Positions 9,841-21,471 of a DNA stretch of 64,000 nt are shown here, one piece after another. The first letter of the stretch is position 1, and every line of letters starts with the position of its first letter. The notes beneath the pieces are model-generated. The model was not told where the DNA came from. It worked only from the letters and a program-made list of their open reading frames with translations, and did no database searches. Origin of the DNA: Magnaporthiopsis rhizophila (lineage: Eukaryota; Ascomycota; Sordariomycetes; Magnaporthales; Magnaporthaceae); NCBI GenBank assembly GCA_003049465.1, contig PYSS01000112.1, positions 62,001 to 126,000 of the forward strand, in the 5' to 3' direction. A program made the position numbers and the translations under genes.

Positions 9841-12343
9841 TCAGGCAGTGATTGCCGTGGCCGCAAGCCCCTCATAGGCCCTGTCCACAGTCCGACCGCC
9901 CATTCCAGGGAGGGTACGGAGCTGCGCCAGGCTGACAATCTCAACGGCCGCACCCGACGGGGCGTCGCCATCGCCGTTACGCTGGCCAATGACAGCCAGA
10001 TTATCAACCAGGTCCTTCGCTTTCTTGGCGCCGAAGCCGGCCAGGCCGCGGATCAGGACCGGGTTGCGCGAGTTGACAATCTCGAGCAGCTTCTTCTTGC
10101 GCGGCGTGAGAGGCGTCTCGCGCTCGTCATCGCCCTCGACGCCGACCTCGGGGTCGTCGGTCCGCATCTTACCGGCCCTTGCCCGAGGCTTCCGGCTCGC
10201 CTTTTTCGAGTGCTTGCCGGGGCTGGACACGGCCGTGCCGCAGTTGCCGTCGCCATCGTCGTCCACATCCGCCTCGCCGCCGTCAAAGTCGGGGTCGGCC
10301 TCAACTTCCGACTGGGCCGCCACCTTCCTGCCGCTCCGCTTGCGGGGAGATCCGCGAGACTTCCTCCCGGCGCTGCTGAATGCCGTAGCCGAGCCTGCCT
10401 CGCCCTCGGACTTTGCGGCGAGCTTCGCCCGCAGCCGGTTGATCTTGCCCAACAGCTTAGCTTGGCCGGGAAAGAAAGGAAGAGCTGCCTCGTAGGCGCG
10501 CAGGGCGCCCTCGTCGTCACCGTGTTCCTTGAGCTGCCGCGCCTGCAGCAGGAACCGGAGACCCTCAGAGCGGCTCTCATCGCCGCCGCCAGCCCTGCCA
10601 CTGCTCGAGTCCTGTATCCTGCGTTCCAGCTCGTCGAGCCGCTTCTGGACGGCCTCGCTGATCTCGTTGCCAACGGGCTGCGGTGCCGGGTCGGCCGCGG
10701 CGGGCGGCGCCTGTTCTGCTTCTGCGGCCGCGCGGGCAGCCAGAACCTCTTGGACCTTGCGTTCAACCATGGCCTCGATCTGCTCGGCAGTTATGGAATG
10801 AACCGCGGAGGGCGGCGGCAACGCTACGGCGGGCGGGCGAGATGGCAATTGCGAGGGGCGTACGATCTTGGAGGGACGCGGCAGAGAAAGCTCGGCTGCT
10901 CCTGGCTTGCGCTTGATGGGGCTTCTCGGGATAGAGGTGTTGGCCACGTTGGTGGTGTTGACGGGGCGCGCCGCTAGGGCGGTAGGCAGCGATGTTGGTT
11001 TAGACGCCTTGACAGGGCTCTGGTACACGGCGAATGCCTTGGCGGGTTTCTCTTTTTCTGGGGGCTTGTCTGCATCCGCCTCGGCTTGCGCCTTGGCCGC
11101 AGCGGCGGCCCCCGCGGCCACGTTGTGAGAGTTGGCCAGCAGCTTCAGCGGTTGGCGCGCCAAACCGGTCCCGGACAGACCCGAGTTGGTGCGTGGGCAT
11201 TGTTTGTAGACGACCTCGTTCTCGATCTCCCGGACCTCGATGCGCTTGGCGCGCGAGCTCACATTGAGGCTGCTGAGGGTGTCCAGGTGGTAGCTCTTGA
11301 GAGGAGCGAGGTTAAGAATCATGACCGTAATGCCGTTGTTCTGGCCCAGCGACAGGATGCGCGTCATCTTGGACTCGCGGTACGGGATCCGCTTGCTGCC
11401 GTTGCCAATTGCATCGACACACTTGGCCAGCACAAACAGGCTCTTGTTGATCGCAGCCGACTCGACGAGGCGCTCCTTGCCATTGTCCGTCCGCCGGTTG
11501 TCTTCGGATCCGGCAAGGTCAATGGCCGAGGCAGTGCTTTCACGCACGGTGCCTTCGGTGGCTGACGTTTGCGTAACCTTCACGCGCAGAATCGCGTGGC
11601 TTCGACTGCTGTGTGCGTTGAGTTTGGTAGCGGCGGTGACGCGGTTGTTGTTGGCCTCAATGTACAGCTTCTCGAAGTCCTTTAGGTCGACACACGAGCG
11701 CTCCGACAGACCGACCACCTGTGTCCTGTTGTCCTTTTCGCGCAACGGCAAGCCTGTGGGTGTGCGCTTCTCAGGCGGCTCAAGCAGATCGTACACCTTG
11801 TCGTTGTAGATCTCGTAGTACGACAGTGCCACCTCGACGCTCGTCTCGCCCTCGGTGTCCTTCGCAATCTTCTTCCCCCGGCGGAAGATGGCGCTGAGGA
11901 GGCGGGGGATCACGCCACGTTCGGCCAGCTTAAGGCCGCCGCGCATGGTGTGTGTCTTGCCGGTTCCGGTCACGCCGTACGCGAATATGGTGACATCGAG
12001 GCCTTGGAAGAGCGATTTGACGTGAGGCGCGACTGCGGGGAGAGGACAACGAGGTGAGTTTTAAGTCCTTCCGAGACGCCAATGGCTATCTTGGTGACTT
12101 CAAAAAGGATCGACGAAGGGGAGCGGACGTACTCTCGGCTGTAAACAGCGTCTCTTGGCTGGTCGACATGTCGTAGACGCTGTTGAAGGTGAAGGAGAAC
12201 TCTTCCGAGTAGTTCTTGGGGTTTGGGATCCTGACGACATTGTGCGGCCTACCGTCCTCGCCACCGTCGGCGTGGACGATGATGTCCTTCTCGATCTCCT
12301 TCTCCAGGAGCGGACGTATCCTGGCGACGACTCGTACCGACAT
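9841..12343 (-). CDS. Kinesin-10 (KID/KIF22-like) motor with C-terminal helix-hairpin-helix
   Basis: Two exons (12343-12133 and 12032-9841) encode 800 residues, a microtubule motor. The N-terminal motor domain starts MSVRVVARIRPLL and carries the P-loop AYGVTGTGKTHTM (about residues 86-98), switch I NAHSSRSH (about 209-216) and switch II IDLAGSE (about 241-247). The centre is Ala/Pro-rich, followed by a short predicted coiled coil. The C-terminus (about 725-800) contains tandem helix-hairpin-helix signatures, IRGLAGFGAKKAKDLVDNL and LRTLPGMGGRTVDRAYEGL. These are known from chromatin-binding kinesin-10 proteins, so a role in chromosome positioning on spindles is inferred. The start is taken at the Met of the motor core; the open frame extends upstream without homology. 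It is divergent from the AIM24-like gene. Confidence 0.88.
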
Positions 12344-12987
12344 CTTTGGGAGCCTGAGCAGCCTTGCTAGCACCCGGCATCTATCTTGACTTGGTTCTGG
12401 GCCAGACGGGAGCAATGTGATCGGAACAGAAAGACACGAAAAACGAAAGGCGACATGAAAGAAACCTTTGGAAGGACCCGTCTCCGACGCGTGTGTCAAG
12501 CTCGATGCCGCAATCGTAAAGCGGCAATTGCCAGCCGACAAGTCTGGACCTTTAAAGCCGAAACCCTGCTCTGAATAATGCAAAACGGCTTTGGTTGATG
12601 TCAAGTTGCAATTCGTGGTCAGAGCTTTAATCCTCGACGCGCCCGGACGGGACTCGATGTTGTTGCAGCCCCTGGAACGCGGGTCCACCCGTTGTCCAAT
12701 GTTGCCATCAGCAACCGCCACCGCCGCCACGTGCCGCTGTACCAACCACCTGCAGCCATCCGATGGAGGCTGGCGCGCGCCTGGAAATCAAACGGCTGGC
12801 TAGCCGCTGGAGCAGGGAGGCCTGTGCGCCAATCGACCCCAACGTCGACGTCACGTGGGGGCTAGGCGGGGATAATCGGATTTTTTACAAGCGTGGGAGG
12901 GCCTGGCATGGCTCGATCTCGTCATAGGTTAATGAAGCCTTCGTTGATCGGGAATTCAAAACCCTCAAAGCCCCAACGGCTTCCACC
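12344..12987. promoter_or_regulatory. Divergent promoter between kinesin and AIM24-like genes
   Basis: This 644-base region separates two outward-facing genes. At 12848-12857 it holds ACGTCACGTG, combining a CRE-like half site and an E-box (CACGTG), next to a short palindrome (12842-12851). Binding factors are unknown. Confidence 0.35.
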
Positions 12988-14295
12988 ATGGCGACGCGCG
13001 GTCAATTGCCGCTTGCCAAGTCGGCCCAGATCTGGCGACTGCGCTCGAGGCCGCAGTTCGTCTGCAGGCATTGCCGTGCCATCCAGATCGCCGCTGCTCC
13101 GGCAGCCCAGACGCCCCAGGCTAGCGGGGATGTTCTGGGAGCTCACACAAAGAGGGACGCGGCTGGTGAGCTCTCTTTCCCACGCGCCGTTCACAGCCCA
13201 AATCTAATCCTGGTCCTGCGCTCCAGATGCCCGATTTGAGGTCCTCGGCTCGCCATACTCTCTCCTTTCCGTCACGCTCTCGGCCTCACAGAAGCTCTAT
13301 ACCCGGAGAGGCACCCTCGTCTCCGTCGCCGGCAAGGTCGAGAACGTGCGCAACTCCCCAGGCTGAGCTCCGTTTCCACTCCGCGAAGCCAGCAACGCAG
13401 CTGACCCCGGCTCCAGGCCCAATCCACCTTGTCCATCCTGTCTCCCCTCCGCCGCGCCTTCCTCGGAGTCCCATTCCTCTACCAGCGCATATCCTCGACG
13501 ACGCCCATCACGGCTCTGATAGGCACAAAGTCACCCAACACGACATTCTCCATCCTCCACCTCGATGGCACCACCGATTGGATGGTTGCGCAGCGCAACG
13601 CCCTCCTGGCATGGACGGGACACACCCTCACGCCCTCGCCCCGTATCCAGCGCGGTCTCTCGCTTGCCCACTGGGGCAGCACCCACCTCACCGGTCGCGG
13701 GCTCGCCGCCCTTTCCAGCCCCGGCCAGATCTACGAGGTCACCCTGGCCGAAGGAGAGGAGCTGATCGTGCACCCGAGCCACGTCGCCGCCTACTCTCTC
13801 GGTCGCAGGGCCCCTTTACCCTTCCGCCTCCGCAGTAACCGCCCTCTTAGCCTACAGGCCCCGGCGCTGCCTGCATCTCTTGACCCGCGATCGCTAGTGC
13901 CGGAGGGCCTAGCCAACTTCGTGGCTGCCGTGCGCCAGACCGAGACTTACAAGGGGCTAGGACGCCTGCTGCTGGCGCTGCGCACCGCCGCACGCCGCTC
14001 CATATGGGGTGACCGGCTGTTCCTGCAATTCTACGGCCCGACCACGATCCTCATGTCGAGTCGCGGCGTGCGCGTCGCGGATTCTCTGTCATCCGAGAAC
14101 GTAAACGAGATCGCCGACGCCGAAGCAGGCGTTGTGGCCAATGCCGTCGAGCTATCGCGCAGGCCGGAACCGACTGTCGAGTCGCCAGCTGCGTCGAAAG
14201 AATCCAAGCCCGTTACTATCCATGTTGCCAATATCGGAAGGGATGGCAAGGCCAAGCTCGAGGAGGCCAAGGACTTGAGTGATTTTGTCCGTTAA
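12988..14295 (+). CDS. AIM24-family mitochondrial protein
   Basis: Three exons (12988-13165, 13227-13345, 13417-14295) encode 391 residues. The family (yeast Aim24) is needed for normal mitochondrial inner-membrane and cristae organisation. The N-terminus is basic and Arg/Gln-rich without acids (MATRGQLPLAKSAQIWRLRS), as expected for a mitochondrial presequence. The core runs from FEVLGSPYSLLSVTLSASQ, through STLSILSPLRRAFLGVPFLY and GTTDWMVAQRNALLAWTGH, to WGDRLFLQFYGPTTILMSSR; this glycine-rich beta fold is typical of AIM24/TerB-associated proteins. The C-terminal tail is low-complexity. Junctions were placed by GT-AG sites and give an unbroken frame. Confidence 0.87.
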
Positions 14296-14936
14296 AATGC
14301 CGGAATGGGCCAGAAGTAATGCGGCATTAGCCCATCAATGTACATAATCCCTTGCCCATTTGTATCAATACCCGCATACCTGCCTATACGGCCAGAGCTG
14401 CACAATTCTAGGTCGAGAACTGGGAGATATTGCTCGCTTAGAGATGACATTGCATTTGCCGCAGGGAAGTGACAAGGTATGGACGGCATCGCCCGCGAAA
14501 GAGTCGTGCTCGGTTGCCTCAACAGACAATTCCTGCCCTCCGGCGAAAGCTCCGCCGACGAAGCCGCTAGCTGCGAGCTGGGTCTTATTAACAGCCTAGA
14601 GTCGATCTCAACCATGGAGACTGGGCTTGGCAGCCAGGAAACGTTCCCGAATTTGCCCAACGGCCTAGCATGAGAAAATCATCTTCTGTGCGCAGGATAA
14701 AACACCAGGGACGCATGCCTTGACCCGGACTCTCTCGAGAGTCAGGGAAGGAGCGCGGGCTGACTGACTTGCTCCCGACCAAAAAAAAAACATCAAAGCA
14801 CCCAAAGCGTGTATCAGATGTAGGCAGACGACGAAAAATGGTCGTGCAATCCCGTAACTCCCACATTCAAATCCTCTGCCATTCACCCACGCGTGATACA
14901 GAACGGGCAATCGTCCTCGCTTTTGGCGCCGCGCCT
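14296..14936. other. Intergenic between convergent genes, no gene seen
   Basis: This separates the 3' ends of the AIM24-like and DUF4267 genes. Open frames here are short and without recognisable features. Confidence 0.45.
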
Positions 14937-15329
14937 CTAGTCCAGAGTGCCGAGCAGCATGGCTCCGGTGACAACACCCACCGGTATGAATGACCAATGG
15001 CTCCACGCTCTCTTGCCGTGGGACTTGCATACGAAGCCATCGGCCGCGGCAACGCCGGCAGTAGCCAGCAGCAGCCACCCGCCGGTGGTCTTGTGGTGGT
15101 TGAGGGTGGCGGCCCAAATCGCGACGCCCATGAAGACGTCGCGGACGCCGTAGATTACCATGAGACCGTCGACGAGGCGCCGGTCGGCCGGGGTTTTGGG
15201 CCGCTCCAGCTGGAACAGGCCAAGGGCGTGCGCGGGTCGCAGCATGGCGTTGATGCCGAACCCCGTGCAGACGCTGCCGAAGGCGAACGAGGCCCACGAG
15301 AGGTAGGGCGACTGCGACACTGCCGGCAT
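14937..15329 (-). CDS. DUF4267 small membrane protein
   Basis: A single exon of 130 residues with about four hydrophobic segments: near 8-28, 56-74, 78-96 and 106-128. The pattern VIYGVRDVFMGVAIW and the C-terminal HWSFIPVGVVTGAMLLGTLD resemble fungal DUF4267 proteins, whose function is unknown. The start at 15329 (MPAVSQSP) precedes the first membrane helix. The frame continues upstream, but that stretch is proline- and arginine-rich and contains a simple GGTA repeat, so it is probably 5' UTR. Confidence 0.75.
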   Translation of the reverse strand: MPAVSQSPYLSWASFAFGSVCTGFGINAMLRPAHALGLFQLERPKTPADRRLVDGLMVIYGVRDVFMGVAIWAATLNHHKTTGGWLLLATAGVAAADGFVCKSHGKRAWSHWSFIPVGVVTGAMLLGTLD

Positions 15330-17835
15330 GGCTGGATGTGGGCAGGGAGGCCTCCAGAGCTCAGGTGGTTGGTAGGTGCCTAGGTAGGTAGGTAAGGTAG
15401 GTAGCCGCTTGCTCTTGGCAGATGGAAGCGGGATGCGGTGGGCGAGAGCCGATATCAGTCCCGTCGTCCTCGCTCTCCAATGGATGTTCCACGATCGGCC
15501 GACCACTGATTGTGTCTCCGCTTGGCTGGTGATCGGCAGTTACTGGCGGGGTTGAAGGGTAGCTGATACAACTTTTCTCCAGCAAGGTGCTCCTCTCCAG
15601 AGAGCACGGAAGGGAGGGTTGAGGGCGGGTAAGTTTGCGCGGGAATGTGGGCGCACATCACGATTCTGACCACAGCGTCGGCGGGCCATTTTCAACAAAT
15701 CGGGATTGAAATGCTGTCGGCGGAATCGGCGTTGCCTGGTTCCGTGCTTACATGGCCGTCATCAGGGTCCAGCTATTTCATCCGGAAACGGAAAAGCGAC
15801 AAGCATGTTTGTGTTACCCAAACCAGCCAAGGCCTGGCTTGCCATTGGCTAGAGGCACGTGTGCGATACCCCTCACATCCCTGGCGTAAATTCCCCCAAT
15901 GTGCCGCATATCTATCCCACCGGGTTTTTTTTTTCCTCCGTCATAACTTCACATCGACGTCAAAGGCTACGATATGTGATTGGATTACGGATAGGAAGAT
16001 AGAATCACCTATCTTGTGATACCAATAAATACACCTCTATCTCGCCGGCCAAAGGCACTTCTAGAGGAGTAGCGAGTGCCATCGACGCACACGCTTGGGC
16101 TCCCCATTTCCTGGCTGGCGGTGGCGACGCCACCGTTGACGACCAATGCCATCCTCTCTTTTCGTGGTAGTCGTCTTCCTCCTTTTCCCCCACGTCCGGA
16201 GTCTCCACGATCAACAGTCTTGTTTGAGCTGATGAGTGCGTTTTACTCGCATCCGCCGATGCGGTCGCCGGGATTCCCCGTGCGTCTAACTCTTTTTACC
16301 CCGCTACCTACCTCTAGCTTACCGGACATCTTAGGCGAACCAAAAGAAGGCACTTGGGGGCCTCGTCCGAAAATATGACCGGGACCTCGTCCGAAAACAT
16401 GGCTGGGGGCGACCACCCTGCTCCTTTTCGACTTGGGCGGCATGTGCGCCCACCGGGTGGTCAAGCCGGGCAGCCGTGTCGGTGGAGGGACTCGACGACC
16501 GTCTAGACGGGCACCTTCCCCGTCGGTGCATCTTTTCCGCGATGGGGCGAGTGGCTGTCGCGGGGGCGTCCGTTGAAACGGGCCGCGGGAGGTCGCTCAG
16601 GAGGGCGGAGTTAGTTTCTCCTCTCCCCTGCGTTGCATCGGAGGCGGTGTCACATTCCGTGAGGGCAATCTCCCGGGTGGGAAACCGTTCCTAGATGTTC
16701 CTGGTGACTAGGGCGGGGTCACGGAACAAAAATCTCCCAAAGGCGATGTACATACGGTACTATGTACAACACGGGCTCGACGCAGGAACCCCCGGCAACC
16801 CATCGGCTCTGGGAGCCCGCGCAGCGATGCCACTGACACGTACGGCCTCCGCGCCGGGCAGGACGGGGTCCGGGGAGGGCAGCTCGTCGGGAGTCCGGGC
16901 ATCCCAGTCCACCTCCGCCTCGCAGTCCGCAGCATCGACCCGGGCGCAGTCGAGTTTTCTGCATGGTGAGGCTTGCGACACTATTGCTTTTGATTATCTC
17001 TTGCGGCGATATAGCTTTCGCTGACGTAGCCCGCCCTGGTCGGCGGCGCAGCCGGCGCTCATGACCGATGGTGGTAAATCTCTTCCGGCAGGTGGGCACT
17101 GCGGTTGACCGCCAGCCTCAAGGCTCCTTGCCGACGTCCAATTCCGGTGGGTGGTGGGCAGGCATCCCTTGGCCGGACAGCCAGCACCGGCGTCGCCTTC
17201 GCGCCTCGCGCCTGGCGCCTGGCCCTTATTCGCGAGCGGCCCCGCACCGCACGCATCCGACACCACTTGGGATGGAATGCAGGAACTCTTCAACGAGGAG
17301 AATCTGCTTGGCCCTGCCGCACGATCAAGCTCTCGCTTGGCATGGTTTTGCCGGATGCGATGCCGGCGTTGTTCGGCAGTCACGTAGGCAGTGACAGGTG
17401 TCGCATCCCATGGCTGGGGCGGCGCCGTGTTCCATCAGAGCCTCGGGGCAGCAACGGCCGAGAACGCGTGGAGGCGAGACGCGACGAGATCGGATGGGCT
17501 CCATGGACGTGCCGTGACTGGTGGGCGGGCCCTCGGCTGTGAGATTCGGGGATGTCGGTAGTGTTTCCAGCAGCCTGGCTGGCAGCATCTCCCGTTCCTC
17601 CCGGGTATGGTCGTCCTTTATTTAATAGACTGCTTGCCCCCTGCCTCGGCCGTCTAGGTAGTCTCTTTTGGGATTCTTGAGCCGCACACCTGCAGCGTTG
17701 TTTCCTCATCCGGTCTGGACAATCTGTGAGGCTGTCAGCGACTTACGCCGCAATCAGGGGGATATCTCCAACTTGATACGTACCAGCCGTTTCCTCCCCG
17801 CCTTGTTTGTTAGAAAAAAATAAAAAATAAAAAAG
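15330..17835. other. 2.5-kb gene-poor interval
   Basis: A TAGG-type simple repeat lies at about 15370-15402 and a 24-base tandem duplication at 16361-16408. Short frames of up to 145 codons overlap each other on both strands, as expected by chance in GC-rich DNA. I could not assemble any exon chain with recognisable motifs. The last part is presumably the promoter of the transporter. Confidence 0.5.
16361..16408. repeat. Two-copy 24-base tandem repeat
   Basis: Both copies begin CCTCGTCCGAAAA and continue with ATATGACCGGGA or CATGGCTGGG. The repeat is imperfect and short. Confidence 0.6.
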
Positions 17836-19174
17836 ATGGAAGCCCACAAAAGCGCCAGCGAGCTAGACATCCCGCGAGATCACGGGAACGGCATCGATTC
17901 TGACAAGACGATTGAGTCGAAGCGCGAGCAAGACGCACCCGGATCGCTCTCGTCCAACCACGAGGCGGACCCTCAGCCCGGCTCGAGCCTCCACTCGTCC
18001 GATTACCCCGACGGCGGCCGCGAGGCCTGGGTGGTGTTGTTTGGCACCGCGTGCTGCCTGTTCTGTGCATTTGGCCCTACCAACTGCATCGGCGTTTTCC
18101 AGGCCTACTACGTCGAGGGCCCGCTCAAGGCCTACGGCCAGTCGACGGTGTCGTGGATCTGCTCGTTGCAGGTGTGCGGCATGATGGCCTTCGGCATCGC
18201 CTTTGGTCGCATGTTCGATGCGTACGGCGCCCGGCCGCTCCTCATCGGGGGCACGCTGACGTACGTCTTCGGCCTGATGATGGTGAGCCTCTGCACCGAC
18301 TTTTGGCAGTTCATGCTCGCCCAGGGCGCCCTGTGCCCGCTCGGCGTCAGCGCCACCTTCAACGCCTGCGCGCCCGCCATCACCACCTGGTTCCTCCGCC
18401 GCCGCGTCCCTGGCGGTCGTCGTGCTCCCCATCATGATGACCTACCTCATCCCCAAGATCGGCTTCCCCTGGACCATGCGCAATCTCGCCTTCATCGTCC
18501 TCGCCCTGCTCAGCGTCACCATCGCGACGGTCAAGGGGCGGCTGCCTCCGCAGCCCAAGCCCCTGGTCATGTCCGAGTACCTCGACAGCTTCAAGGACCC
18601 TGTGTACAACCCGATCGTGTGCGGCAACTTCTGCTTCCCCTGGGGCACGTTCCTGCCCTACACCTTCATCATCCTGCAGGCCGGCTCCGTGGGCATGGAC
18701 CCCAATCTGGCTGCGTACCTGCTCCCCATCATCAACGCCGTCAGCATCTTCGGCCGCATCCTGCCCGGCCTCGCGGCCGACAAGCTGGGCCGCTTCAACA
18801 CCATGATAGTCATCACGGGCCTCTCGTCCGTCTCCACGCTGGCGCTCTGGATCCCCGGCACCACGACCGCGGCCATCTTCGCCTACGCGATGCTGTTCGG
18901 CTTCGTCTCGGGCGGCTTCATCAGCATGTCGCCGACGCTGGTCGCGCAGGTCAGCGACATCCGCCAGATCGGCATTCGCACGGGCTTGGTGAACGGCATA
19001 CAGTCCTTTGCCGCACTGACAGGCCCGCCCATCGCCGGCGCCCTCGTCACCGCCATGGGCGGCTCGTACTTGGGCATGCAGCTGTTCTGCGGCATCACCA
19101 TGGGCGTTGGCGGCCTCTTTTATACCGCCGCGAGGGTCATGCACGGCGGGAAGAACCCGCTAAAGGCAGTCTGA
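17836..19174 (+). CDS. MFS transporter, monocarboxylate-transporter-like, with internal frame break
   Basis: This looks like a fungal MCT-type major facilitator. A hydrophilic N-tail is followed by membrane helices from residue about 58 (REAWVVLFGTACCLFCAFGP). The first six helices read in one frame to about 18405 (ITTWFLRRR). The remaining six read in the +1 frame from about 18410 (VLPIMMTYLIPKIGFPWTMR) to the stop at 19174. No intron with GT-AG sites fits the join. Relative to the family, about nine residues between LRRR and the VVLP helix are missing, so a short deletion whose length is not a multiple of three is likely. Both halves are otherwise open and well conserved, so the break is recent or an assembly error. 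If real, only a half-transporter would be made. Substrate unknown. Confidence 0.75.
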
Positions 19175-19426
19175 TATTTGAGTTGCAAGGGGCATGTAGC
19201 CCATCGGCGGTATCGGCAAATGTAGCCACGTCTCTCGCTCCATTTCTCGCATCTGAGAGTGATTGTGCTTTCCCCTGTCTTCTTCCCTGTTAATTATGCT
19301 AGCAGTGCCATCGGCTTGGCCGTGTTTCCGTACACAGATCTGTACACAAATCGATACGACTATTTTGCTCCCCCACCATAGGGCAGCGTGGAACACATAT
19401 TTAAAAGCGCATGGCATAGCTGGCAA

Positions 19427-20129
19427 TTACTCCCGGATTTGCCGTGGCTCGTCCTCACTACACTCCTCCACCGGGTCCGGCTCAATTTGGTTCCAGTCCT
19501 GATGCTTCCGATCCTCCTGCCAGCGCAGGAGCTGCGCTCTGAAGTTCTCCCTCGGGCATATCTGCGGGTGTCGTCCAGAGATGTAGCTCAGTGGCAAGTT
19601 CCGCGAGATGCCGTATTTGTGCATGAGGAAAGCGGCCACCGCCGTCGAGCTTCGTGACACCCCCATCACGCAGTGCACCAGCACAGCCCGGGGCCGGTAG
19701 CTTGTTTGGCGACCCTCTCCGCCTTCTGCATCTTGTCGTGGTCTTAACGTTGCCGGCGTCCTTCGACACGAGATCTTCCAGGGACGGCACGTCGGCGTGG
19801 TGGTTGATAAATCGGCATATGGAAGGGAAGTGTTTGAGGAGATTCGAGTCTAGTTCGTCGTAAATGGGTATGCTCAAGAGCTTGCCGCTGCTTTTTTCCG
19901 TCTGCTCGACCTGTTGGCAGCCGTCGCGGGGCCTGATAGCCCAGGGGATGGTGTCTCCTCGCCGGTAAATGGCGATGCGAGCGACTATGTTCACCTCACG
20001 ACATAGCTGTTCGTTGTCCTTTGTTCGTAGCGTACTGAGGAAAAGTCCCGGGACGATTCCGGTGGGCTTGTCGCTCCATACGTTGACAGCTTTACCCCCG
20101 TACACTCTGATACGCTGGATGTGCGGCAT
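19427..20129 (-). CDS. Dual-specificity protein phosphatase-like, with internal frame break
   Basis: The C-terminal part contains the cysteine-phosphatase signature HCVMGVSRSS (C-x5-R) followed by the conserved alpha helix TAVAAFLMHKYGI and RPENF-like PRENFRAQL. This indicates a DSP/tyrosine phosphatase of about 235 residues acting on phosphoproteins. The N-terminal part (MPHIQRIRVYGGKAVNVW to SLEDLVSKDAGNV) reads in a frame that differs by one base from the catalytic part. The switch must occur near 19735-19750; the catalytic frame is open from there (QDAEGGEGRQTSYRPRAVLVHC). No convincing short intron of the right length was found. A one-base insertion, a sequencing error or an unusual intron are possible. 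An upstream in-frame Met at 20210 is an alternative start. Confidence 0.65.
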
Positions 20130-20210
20130 TTTGTCCCGAGGTTGGGGGACCACTTGGAGGCATACTCCTCGATGAGACCACAGATGCACAGTAAACTTGG
20201 CCATATACAT

Positions 20211-21471
20211 GTTGGACAGTTATCGTATCTCCGGTGCCATCTTTCCCGCCCTGGGCACGGTTTTAGCACAGGTGGTTAACTGGCTTTCACGTGATGGATT
20301 TAGCATTTAGCCCAAGAGTTTCGCTTATTCTACGTCGATAGTTTCCGGTGGCTGCGTCTTCCAAGGTCTCCACGGCGCAGTTTGGATTTCTGGGCGAACT
20401 ATCTTGTGGAAAGCTTATCTTCTAGTGTGGGAAGTTCTTCTTGTATCTAGTATCTAGATAGCCGCTTTGTGCGAGTTTAATATCTCCAACCTAGCCAGGA
20501 TTATCTCAGCACCACAAAGCACCAACTTTGGAACCCCGTATTATTCTCACAAGCGCGAGTTTTCATGGTATCTTTAACAGCATACTGGGCTGTATTGTTC
20601 GTTGCCTACGCTTCTTGTTCTCAGTCTTGGCATAACTTATGGACTTATTGTGATTTTGGTCTGCGCCGCCGTCAACCGTCCGTTTCCCATCCGCTCATCT
20701 TTAACCTTTCATCATCATCATTTTCCAATCGACTTCTGCCTAGCTTAGTTGTCAATCCTACCCTCTCGGTAGTCGTTTCATTCTCATGTGCCCTGCTGTT
20801 GCCGGTCGTTCCTGCCCCAACTTTGCCAAGGACCACTTGAGATGGTTAGAGTCACTGCAAGGCAGACACGTCTCACCAACATCTACGATCAATACCTCTT
20901 TATCCAACTCCCGCTACTACTATATGAGCCTGCATCAGACTAAGCAGAAGTATTGACAACAGTTTGTCCTGACGTAAAGCCGTCGACGAATGTCTTCATG
21001 AATATCAGCTCTGATGACCGTCGCGAACACTCAACCTAGATCGCAGAGAGCGGAATCCAAAACAGCTGCACAAAGCCTCCCTGCATTCGTAAAGACTGCG
21101 GCAAGAGGAAAATCATCCTTTCCAATCTATTTACCATCGTCACATCCTCTCGTCAATGACCACACTCTCGGAAGTAGCCAGGCCGTCGTTCGGTCTATCA
21201 GCCGACTTCATCCAATCTCTTTCAATTCAAGCGTCTTACCTAAACATCAGAAGTTGATTATGGAACCTGGGAAACCTTCTCTGGTAAGCGATAAGACCAA
21301 AGACAAGCGGAAGAGATTGGGCAGCGCTTCGCTGGCTGAAGTCTCTCCGTCGTCCCAAATCACAAAGCCGGTTGAGCACAAGACCGCTATCTCCACGGGT
21401 GACAACTGCGAGCTAGGAAGAAGCATTTCTTCCAAAACTCCCGCCCGAGATACTACTGGAAATCACTCGGC
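20211..21471. other. Intergenic, no gene firmly supported
   Basis: This region is AT-richer around 20280-20560. A frame at 21014-21538 (174 codons) is open but Ser/Lys-rich and without motifs. It could be an upstream exon of the following unrecognised gene or a chance frame. Confidence 0.4.
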
